A stretch of DNA of 64,000 nt. It comes from Tethya wilhelma (lineage: Eukaryota > Porifera > Demospongiae > Tethyida > Tethyidae). The stretch covers positions 7,773,687 to 7,837,686 of the forward strand of contig CAXIPT010000001.1 in the NCBI GenBank assembly GCA_964030475.1, in the 5' to 3' direction. A program made the translations under genes and the position numbers. The notes beneath the pieces were generated by a model that was not told the origin of the DNA, did not search any database, and saw only the letters and a list, made by a program, of their open reading frames with translations. Shown here in pieces: positions 1-8,933 of this stretch; the stretch's first letter is position 1; each line of letters begins with the position of its first letter.

Positions 1-543
1 GCAGATCCATATCATATTATCTATGAAGAAAAGCTATTATTGGATAAGAAACCTCCATACTTTCAAGTTATACAGTCCTGCTATTCAAACCACACTGGCA
101 TTTGGCTGCTTCTGATTCTTGGTTTCACTTGTATTTTATTTCTAGTCCTTGTTGTTCTTGCAATCAAAACAAGGAAGATTAAACAGAAAGATTTCAAGGA
201 CACAAAGAAGATAAATTTTTTGATAATGGCTGTATTCTTGATCATGTGCATTGGAATTACCCTATGGGGTATCCTGCGTCTATCTGGTGAGAGTATTGGT
301 AGTAAGGTTGTCCTTAGTGTTGGCTATCTTCTAGCTGCCATGTTGATCCTCCTTTTCCAAAAATTTCAGCACCAATACAATGACTCATTGACAAACAGAT
401 TAATGAATTCACTTCTTCTAAGTCTAGCTCAGTTGATCCTCAAACTACACTATCAACACAGTTATAGGAATCTGATTCACTGTAATTATAGTGTATGCAT
501 GGCTGAAAAAATACTTGTGAATTTAAACTCAATATTATGTTGA
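1..543 (+). pseudogene. GABA-B-like class C GPCR, 3' end only, C-terminus frameshifted
   Basis: The reading frame is open from base 1, so the gene begins outside the window. It encodes the last transmembrane helices of a class C receptor: the extracellular-loop motif PPYFQVIQSCYSNH, a hydrophobic helix, the intracellular loop KTRKIKQKDFKDTKK and two further helices. The neighbouring paralogs end with a VPK motif and a short tail. Here, near 355-385, a few bases are missing relative to the paralog at 3290-3330, the frame shifts, and the protein runs on into an unrelated tail of about 50 residues ending at 543. I therefore read it as a decayed or C-terminally altered member of the local receptor array. 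It could still be expressed, because the seven-helix core may be almost complete. It lies about 690 bp upstream of the next paralog, in the same orientation. Confidence 0.7.
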
Positions 544-1231
544 TTAATCATTGCCATGGATACAATGGCTACTCAGTTTGAAATTTTGTTGTACTCTGTG
601 GACATTGTGTATAATTTTATAATTATTATGATCAATGTCAAGAATTTAATATGTCATGTTTGCATGTAGACTTCTTATTTCCACTTAGGTTACTATACTA
701 ATGGTATATTCTTCTTTGTATATACATTTCAAAGACTACTGTATATTTTGAAGTCATACAAGTATGGTAATGTGGCAGCTATCGTTACAGCTAAACTATG
801 CCGTATGTCATTGAATTTCATTTGTGCAAATTTTGTATGCATGCATGACTGTGCCTAAAGAAGCCTGAGTTTGGCAATTCTAATCTAATTTGTGTAGTAA
901 CAGCCCAATAATAATGTACATTACTCAGAATCTTGTATATGTATTGACAAGCTCAATAAAGTGTAACTTTCAGTTCCTGTAAGGTATAAGGTAAGGTAAG
1001 GTATCACAGCTATAGGCAATATGCTACAGAGAAACCATGCATAATTATCATTCTCAGACTGTTTATACAGGCATGGTAAAGTGCCTGAACTATTATAGTA
1101 ATTACTAGAATTGTATGTGTTAGTCCCATTTTGTTTGTAGAAATTAAGTCTCAAAGTTGCACTGTTTTGAGTAAAATAGGCCTTAATGATAATTTGCATG
1201 GCATATTATACCCGTATTAATAAGCTGTTAA
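544..1231. other. intergenic, no gene seen
   Basis: AT-rich spacer between two receptor loci. It contains a short GTAAG-type tandem repeat around 980-1000. No coding or RNA gene could be supported; a short minus-strand ORF at 921-1199 has no recognisable features. Confidence 0.5.
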
Positions 1232-3348
1232 ATGGAATGCATTAAAATCTCCTTCTCTATCATTGTGAGTGTTACTACTCTTGTAGTTGGTGGCATCAGT
1301 GTAGACATGAGTTTACATGTTTTAGCTGTGTTGTCTGATTCAAGTGGTGCTGATGTCCCAAGGTGGGAGAGAGGGATGGAAATACTACCAGGTGGACTTT
1401 TAGCTGTGGATGAAGTCAACAACAACACTGATCTTCTTCAAGGATATCACCTGGAGCTTGTACCTCTGATGATCCCTATGAGTGATCCAATTAAAGGTAT
1501 TACATCTTTTGTGGAGGCAGTTTCATCACCAGAGTATAACATTGTGGGAGTGACTGGTTTGTTCTGTCCTAGACTAGCCAACTCCATTTCACCTCTAGCT
1601 GGACATGAAGGAATTGATTTGATAACACTCTCTGGTTCTACAACATATGTTCCCAAAGAGCAGGACCCAACTTCAAATCATCATTTGTATCACATGTTAC
1701 CATCATCAGAAGTTTATAGTAGAGCTGTGTTAGGCTTGATGGAGGAATTAGGGTGGAGCAGAATAGGAGTCATATACAGTCAGGGATTGTATTATCAGAA
1801 AATTCTAAATGCATTTTCTAGTCTTGTTTCTGAAGGAACTGTTTCAAAAGAAATCATATTCAGTGATGAAGTGCTGGATTCTGATGATGTGCCAAGAGTT
1901 CTTCAAAATTTACGTGATTCTGGTGCTAAGATAGTGTTTGCTCTTGTTCCTCCTGGTATTGCTACTGAGGTAATATGCAGTGCTTTTGTAGAAAAACTTA
2001 TGTGGCCTTTCTATGCGTGGATTTTTATGCATCTCGAAATAAATAACTTTCAGGAATGTAGTTTTTTAGCAATAGAAAATTTGTTTGTTTTGAGGCAGCA
2101 TTTTCACTCCAACTTGGAATTTCAGGATTTTTTTTCATTTGTTTTTCATGACTCCATCTATGCTCTTGCTTTGGCAGTTAATGCATCTTTAAAAAGTGTT
2201 CGTCAAACCACTTCTTACCCCAACAGTGACATCCATATCTATAAGACAAGCCAAAATATTGGTAGTAGCCTTCATCAGATTTCATTTGCTGGTCTTGCAG
2301 GTGAAGTAAGTTTGGTCAAGAGTTGAGTGCACTAGATGTTCCCGTTGACATTGTACAAATTCATAAGAGTAACTTTGTGCAAGTTGGAATATTTTCATCA
2401 AATAAAAGTAAAACTGCCACAGTGTGGAATACATCTATAATTGGTAGTGTTCCAAGTGACCAATTTGATACTGTTTATCTTATCATCCCTGCACCACTAG
2501 TGGCTCTCCTAACAACTCTTGTAGTATTGTGTATACTTGTAACCACTTTGTTTCTTCTTCTCTATGTTTGCTTTCGCAATGAACCTGAAGTGAAAGCTTC
2601 CAGCTTTTTCTTGAGCATTTGTTTTTTTATTAGTTGCTATTTGGCGTGCACAAGTAATCTTATACACACTGTAGTGAGTGGTCATGTTATTTTTACTGAT
2701 GGGAATAATGTGGCACAGGCACTGTCAATTTTTTCTTGTCAAATAAGTACTTCACTTACAGCGGTTGGTATTGATTTTCTGCTTATAGCATTGATTGCAA
2801 AGACATTACGAGTTCATTACATTTTCAAAAATATGTCATTGACTAAGATCGGAAAAGTTTGGAGTGATAAATGGCTATTGTGCATAATTATCATCTCTAC
2901 GTCAGTTAAGGTTGTTCTACTAATCATTTGGAGTGCCACAGATACTTATCATATTGTTGACAATATTTCACTCAATGATCGTGCCAAGCCTCCATACTAT
3001 CAAGTTGTACAATCCTGCTATTCTAATCATATTGTGGTGTGGTTTGTTGTGATTCTTGGTTTCACTGGTCTTCTGCTTCTAGTCCTTGTTGTTATTGCAA
3101 TCAAAACGAGGAAGATTAAACGGAAAAATTTTAAAGACACAAAGAAGATGAATGCTTTGATAATGGCTTTATTATTTACCATATCCATTGGAGGTAGCCT
3201 ATGGGGTATTTTGCGTCTATCTGGTGAGAGTAATGGTAGTAAAGTTGTCCTTAGTGTAGGTTATCTATTCACCACCATTTTGATCATTGTTTTCCTTTTT
3301 GTACCAAAAGTTTCAGCACCATTACAACGATGTATCAACAAATTTTAG
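1232..3348 (+). pseudogene. GABA-B-like class C GPCR with one frameshift
   Basis: Two overlapping frames encode one receptor. The first (1232-2326) starts at ATG 1232 with a hydrophobic signal sequence, then a periplasmic-binding-protein-like ligand domain containing WERGMEILPGGLLAVDEVNN and GVTGLFCPRLANS. The second (2323-3348) carries the seven transmembrane helices, the PPYYQVVQSCYSNH loop, the FKDTKK loop and the final FVPK motif. There is no cysteine-rich domain between the ligand domain and helix 1, as in GABA-B receptors. The frame breaks at about 2305-2326, where the protein is also several residues shorter than the paralog at 4258-6453. A 30-base GTAAGT...TAG intron is formally possible there but seems too short. 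Either it is a recent pseudogene or there is a sequence error. The first ligand lobe (about 1354-1770) is almost identical to that of the next gene. Confidence 0.8.
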
Positions 3349-4257
3349 TTTCATGCAATTTGCATAAGCTCATTAATCCTCAAATTACATATACACTGTC
3401 ATCACATGATTGTATAATAAGAATAGAATATTGTACAGGAGTATATGCCTTATAATGACTGTTTGAATTATCTTTTGTGTTTACTATAGACTATAATACT
3501 TTTGATTATAATTATAGCTATATGTAGATCTCATTATTGTAATTTTAGCAATAACTTTTGTATGCATGCAACTGATGTTCAAATTAATTGTGTTGGTGTT
3601 ATTTACTTGAGTGTAATATCTATATATACTAAATTTGTTTGTATACCTGATTGTATGGTGGCATTGCTTGTAGTAGGACTTAAATATGATGCTCCGGCAC
3701 TGAAATCAACTGCAATGCAATGAATGCTCACATGCAGTTACAGAGTGACACTGTATGGTTTCTTTGCAGTTGTCATCTATAGGCTATACCATAAATTGTT
3801 GTAGTTGATAAATTTTCATAGTTGCTGCAGAGTACAAAGATTAAACGCACAAAAACTTTCGCGATTTACAGTACCTTAATTTGCAATATCAATTAAGGCT
3901 TTTGCCAATTCACCAAATTTACCCGCTATATGGTATACTAATTTTGTTATCTAACAAATAGTTATTATATTTTTAATATTGCTTGTATTCATTTTGTTAA
4001 CCAGATAATATAATTAATGCAATATGAAATTCTAGCTATTATGTAACTGTACCGTGAAAATCATTGAATTCTTTGAAATGATCAAATGTCCTTATGGTTT
4101 TAATACATGCATATGTCTCATGGGGGATACAGTTTGTTGTCATGACTAAGAGTATAGTATTCCTACAGGAGAAGATTCTATGGCACTCTGGGGAATTTTC
4201 TAGTGTAAACAAATCTTTTAATACTTATGTTTATGTTGAGTGAAGGCTTGGAGTGAA
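3349..4257. other. intergenic; right part present inverted at 12811-13450
   Basis: No gene recognised. From about 3625 onward this spacer and the following gene reappear as the reverse complement at 11907-13450. Around 3840-3890 there is a CGCGA-containing stretch resembling fragments of the small inverted-repeat elements found elsewhere in the window. Confidence 0.5.
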
Positions 4258-6453
4258 ATGTTCTCTATCTTAGTAATTTTTGCATCTTTGTTGGTGCCAT
4301 TAAATTGTACACTTCACAATAGTGTATGGAGCAAGTCTGAAACTCTTCATGTTGTTGTAATGCTTTCAAGTGGTGTTGATGTCCCAAAGTGGGAGAGAGG
4401 GATGGAAATACTACCAGGTGGACTTTTAGCTGTGGATGAAGTCAACAACAACACTGATCTTCTTCAAGGATATCACCTGGAGCTTGTACCTCTGATGATC
4501 CCTATGTGTGATCCGATTGAAGGTATCACATCTTTTGTGGAGGCAATTTCATCACCCGAGTACAACATTGTGGGAGTGACTGGTTTGTTCTGTCCTAGAC
4601 TAGCCAACTCCATTTCACCTCTAGCTGGACACGAAGGAATTGATTTAATAACACTCTCTGGTTCTACAACATATGTTTCCAAAGAGCAGGACCCAACTTC
4701 AAATCATCATTTGTATCACATGTTACCATCATCTGAAGTTTATGGCAGAGCTGTGTTAGGCTTGATGGAGGAAGTAGGGTGGAGCAGAATAGGAGTTATA
4801 TATTATGGTCGTGATACTTACTACATAAGAACAAGAGAAATAGTTTCGAATGTCTTCAATAACATGAATGTTTCATACTTCATTGATTCTAACAATGTGT
4901 CTGTAATACTGAATGACTTGCATTCTTCTGGTATGAAAATTTTCCTGGTTCTAGCACCACAGGATAGAATTGGTGAGATACTCTGCAAAGCATTCATGGA
5001 GGGACTGAAGTGGCCAATTTATGCCTGGATACTTACTGAGATTGAAGTGGACAATGTCATATCAAGGACACAAGCAAACTGTAGAGTCAGTATGCACCAA
5101 GTATTGGAAATGGTATTTATTATCAGCTATGGTGTGGAATCACACAATATGACAGGAATTGAAGTGAATTTTAATATTACTCATCCCTCACTAGAAACAG
5201 GAACAAATTTCTATGGAAGAGTTCTTTATGACTCAATATGGTCACTGGCTTTGAGCATAAATGCTTCGCTGAAGGCTATTGAATCTCGAAATTTATCAAT
5301 CACTCAATATGGTATTGGAAATGATGAAATAACACATGTTATTGAACATGAACTTCAATCTCTTTCATTCATTGGAGACAGTGGTCACGTCAGTTTCAAC
5401 CTAGCTTCAAACGTAATGCAAAGGACCTTCTTACCTATTTCCATATTCCAGATTCATAGTGGTGAGATTGTCCAAGTAGCCTTGTATGCATTTAATGATT
5501 CTACCAATGAATTTCAAACAGCATTAATGAATATCTCTAATAAAATCCCATCAGATAAGCTTGAACGAATCTACATACTCTATCCAGCTTTCCTGCACTC
5601 AATTCTAGCTATACTAACAAGTTTTTGCATTTTTCTGACAACTGGAGTGATGGTTCTCTACTTCTATTACCGTAAAGAACCTATAATCAAAGCCACAAGC
5701 ACTTTCCTCAGTGTGTGTATCTTTGTAGGGTGCTTTATCACTTTAACTGCTGCATTTCTTCACACAGTCCTCAGTGGTTTTGCCATCTCGGTTGATAGGC
5801 AGTCTCTCTCAGCACTAGTCTGTATACCAAGGTCTTTTTTTTCTGTCATTGGATTTGACTTGATCCTTGCCACAATTATTTCCAAGACACTACGCATTTA
5901 CCACATATTCTCAACCTTCAAGCAAACAGGAAGAATGTGGTCAGACAAATGGCTCAGTATCTTTATTATGGTGATTGTATCAGTTAAAGTTTTGATTGCT
6001 GTAGTTTGGGCAGCCGTCGATGTCTATCATATTGAAGACCACGAGTCGCTACAGAGATCACCTAACTCTCTTCCATACTACAGAGTGACTCAAGACTGTT
6101 ATTCAAGACACACTAGATTATGGCTAGCAATCGTTTATGGCTATACAGGAATACTGCTTGTTGGGTTACTCCTGCTTGCTTTCAAGACACGCAAAGTTCA
6201 CATGGGAAATTTCAAGGACACAAAGAAAATTAATGCATTGATAATGATCCTGATGTTTGACATTACACTGTCCATCTCTCTGCTGACCATATTTAGACTG
6301 GATGACAATGTGATAGGAAGCAAATTGGTTGTGAGTATTGCATATCCGGTAGGTGCAATGTCTTGCATATGTCTTCTGTTTATACCAAAGATAATTCTGC
6401 CACTTCAGAAGAGTTTCAAAATGTCATGTCCGATTGTACATTGTTTACGGTAA
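4258..6453 (+). CDS. GABA-B-like metabotropic (class C) receptor, intact
   Basis: Single-exon gene of about 731 residues. I chose ATG 4258 because the frame is closed by a stop at 4237-4239 just upstream and the next residues (MFSILVIFASLLVPLNC) form a signal peptide. Residues ~25-420 are a venus-flytrap ligand-binding domain; ~440-700 hold seven hydrophobic helices. Family hallmarks visible are the second intracellular-loop region SKTLRIYHIF, the third intracellular loop FKDTKKIN, and the FIPK motif after helix 7. There is no cysteine-rich linker, which separates it from mGluR, CaSR and taste receptors and points to the GABA-B branch. It should be a plasma-membrane G-protein-coupled receptor for a small ligand; the ligand cannot be told from sequence. 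It lies third in a same-strand array and is the only clearly intact one of the three. Confidence 0.88.
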   Translation: MFSILVIFASLLVPLNCTLHNSVWSKSETLHVVVMLSSGVDVPKWERGMEILPGGLLAVDEVNNNTDLLQGYHLELVPLMIPMCDPIEGITSFVEAISSPEYNIVGVTGLFCPRLANSISPLAGHEGIDLITLSGSTTYVSKEQDPTSNHHLYHMLPSSEVYGRAVLGLMEEVGWSRIGVIYYGRDTYYIRTREIVSNVFNNMNVSYFIDSNNVSVILNDLHSSGMKIFLVLAPQDRIGEILCKAFMEGLKWPIYAWILTEIEVDNVISRTQANCRVSMHQVLEMVFIISYGVESHNMTGIEVNFNITHPSLETGTNFYGRVLYDSIWSLALSINASLKAIESRNLSITQYGIGNDEITHVIEHELQSLSFIGDSGHVSFNLASNVMQRTFLPISIFQIHSGEIVQVALYAFNDSTNEFQTALMNISNKIPSDKLERIYILYPAFLHSILAILTSFCIFLTTGVMVLYFYYRKEPIIKATSTFLSVCIFVGCFITLTAAFLHTVLSGFAISVDRQSLSALVCIPRSFFSVIGFDLILATIISKTLRIYHIFSTFKQTGRMWSDKWLSIFIMVIVSVKVLIAVVWAAVDVYHIEDHESLQRSPNSLPYYRVTQDCYSRHTRLWLAIVYGYTGILLVGLLLLAFKTRKVHMGNFKDTKKINALIMILMFDITLSISLLTIFRLDDNVIGSKLVVSIAYPVGAMSCICLLFIPKIILPLQKSFKMSCPIVHCLR

Positions 6454-6749
6454 TCCTTTTGCCCCACAACTATTTTGGTAAAATAGATTCAACAGTACCG
6501 TACTGTCAATATCATAATCAATGTGTAATAGAATGCATTTAATTTTGTGTATATTTGTTTTTTTTCTTTTTCATTCCTTAGCAATATAATTTATTGCATA
6601 CTGAGAAAGCAAGATAAAATTTTAAACTAATCCATATTAATTAGTTCTCCACACAATTCGAAATTTAACTATCACTCGAAAGTACAATGACAAACAGATT
6701 TATACCAAACACTGTAATTAACAAAGTATACAGTTATGAGTTGAAAAAT
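6454..6749. other. intergenic, nothing recognised
   Basis: AT-rich 3' flank of the receptor gene; no coding or structural signal seen. Confidence 0.4.
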
Positions 6750-8400
6750 ATTAATACTTCATTCTTATCTTCATCATACACGTATAGCTTTCTAGACTTG
6801 TTGTCAAAATCAATTCCACTAAATGTTTTCCCAAATCTTGCCAGGAGCAACCCACTGCATGGTCAGTTTGTCCTGGAGTTTGGGATCTGACAGATGAAAG
6901 AACCTCACTCTATTGCTGTGGATCCTCTCTCAAATGTTGTATATGTGTGTGACAAAAAACATGATGAAATCACCATGTACGATACAGGTGGAAATTTGGC
7001 AGAGATGCTACCTGTTCCCCACAAGCATTGACTGTAGACAAAACTGCATGGTCACCTTTACTTCTGTGGGAGAGATGGAATGTATGTGAGCCTCCCAACC
7101 TCTTCCATTCCAAGCCTAATTACTAGAGGTGGCAAAGGAGAAATGCTCAGAGAGTTCAGTGGTCGATCCATTTTCAGTTGCAGTTAGTCCGAATACTATA
7201 ACCATATTGCTTTAGTAGAGTATTCAGAGAAGCACCAGGCAGTTTTAGTACTAGATAGCCGTAGCTACACCATGTGGTGTTTGGAACTGTCCTTCACCCA
7301 GTTCCCTCAGAACCAAAAGATCGTATTTTGGTACCTTTCTTGTTCAGTAGGATAATGCTGTGTTTTTTTTCCTCTGAAACAGCTACAGTGCATGCCATCA
7401 TCAGCTACTGCTTTTTCTACAACTTTCAGACACCTTCCCCAGTTTCCAGAGATAGGGAGTGGGAAATGGGGTCTCTGAAGATTTGTCTGCTTTAGCACTC
7501 TCACTCTCTGCTGGACATTCAGCATCTATACGGATTTGACCAAGATTTCACCTATGTTACTAACATACGGCTTACCAGCTTTGTCAGTTGTTATACTTGC
7601 CAGTCAGATTCTCTGCAAATTGGTACTGAAATTTTCCACTTTTAATTTATTGAAAACAAGAACAAACCCTTCTCTAAATTCATTTTTGGAACTAACATAT
7701 ATATGTTGTCATGGTGATCAATTGCAATTCCAGTGGGGTCACATGCAACAAATTCGGTGTGAAAGCGACTATCTTGTGAAAAATTGTGAACTTTATCATT
7801 GTAAGTAGTGTAAATCATTCCTTGAGAGTCAACTGCTAGATGTTGGTACTCGGTTTTACTTGAATCTTTTGGGTAGCAAAGCTCAATGCTACGTGATAGT
7901 GATAGCTGTGGGTTTCAGATCTCCATGTGATTTCACTTCTTCCTAGGACAAACACCTGTCCATCAGGAGATACATAGATACCTCTGAGAATGTATATTTT
8001 GATACTTGCTCCACTGTTTGATTGTGTAACTGTCGTTACTAACTCTCCCTCTTTGATAAACTTCAGAATAGAGTGATTCTTTTCCGTGACAATAACAAGG
8101 ATATGGTTGTCTGGAGTATAATGGCTATTCCAGCCACTTTCAAGAATCGAGTCTTGTTTGGACCATATTTATAAGTGTCAAAGGAATGCAATTGAATCCC
8201 TTCTTTGTCAAAGATAGTAGCAGATGAAGCATGAAAAAATCTCCACGTTCTTCTATCAATTCTTTTTTTCCCTCTGTCACAACATACTTGCTATTTGCTG
8301 CAATGTACGCAACACTTACAGTATCACTTTTTTCTGCAAAGAACTGAAAATGCTTGCTGTTTTCAGCAAAGTCTGACCATACCTTTTACTTTTACCATAG
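6750..8400 (-). pseudogene. NHL-repeat gene relic with an internal inversion
   Basis: Three blocks match the intact NHL gene at 8934-11474. Block 7263-8400 (minus sense) covers the N-terminal half, from the region before the start codon to about residue 345. Block 6854-7262 is in the opposite (plus) sense and covers roughly residues 495-660; it reads GQFVLEFGI, then a stop, then QMKEPHSIAVDPLSN. Block 6750-6853 (minus sense) matches the last ~40 residues. So the relic has lost two internal segments and had a middle segment flipped, and it carries many stops and indels. It is a dead copy, not a separate gene. Breakpoints are at about 6853 and 7262. Confidence 0.85.
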
Positions 8401-8933
8401 ATAATAGTAATTTTGCTACTGGTCTGTAAATCCTGGTTTTGTCTGCATGACTCTGAGAAGCAGCATGATGAGTCTCTATGAGTTATAAAGAGCTATGGGC
8501 CTGAATCAGATGATTGCAAGACAAGATGTGTTCTGTCATCATGGTCCAAAGTAATGTGTAGAGTACTCTATTACCATTGTTGCACTTCCTGAGTACTCTA
8601 TTACCATTGTTGCACTTCCTCTCTTGAGTTGATAGCCATTGTGCTTACATAAATTTTGTCCAGATATTATAACTCCTATATAAACATAAAAATATTATTT
8701 TAGAAACAGTTTAGGTAATAATATCGTTAAACCACAAAGGATGTAGTAGCGAGTGTAGGTTATCTTATTAGAATAATTATGAGAAGACTTAATTCCCCTT
8801 GCTTGACAATAATGTAGTGTAAACAAACTGAGTGTATATTGCATTCACAATTTAAAATAATTGAAACTAACATGCACTTTTGTCCCAAACACAGTTACTG
8901 TAGATAAGTAAAAGATTAACAAGGTATTATGCT
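8401..8933. other. 5' flank of the NHL relic; 30-bp tandem duplication
   Basis: Holds the promoter-like flank of the relic, including a copy of the CCTGAATCAGATGA motif near 8500 that also lies upstream of the intact NHL genes. A 30-bp unit beginning GAGTACTCTATTACC is repeated twice in tandem at about 8565-8625. No gene seen. Confidence 0.5.

Noticed and set aside
2305..2334. A 30-base GTAAGT...TAG intron repairing receptor gene 2
   Set aside because: It is shorter than any intron I could support elsewhere in the window (about 75 bases or more), so I prefer a frameshift.
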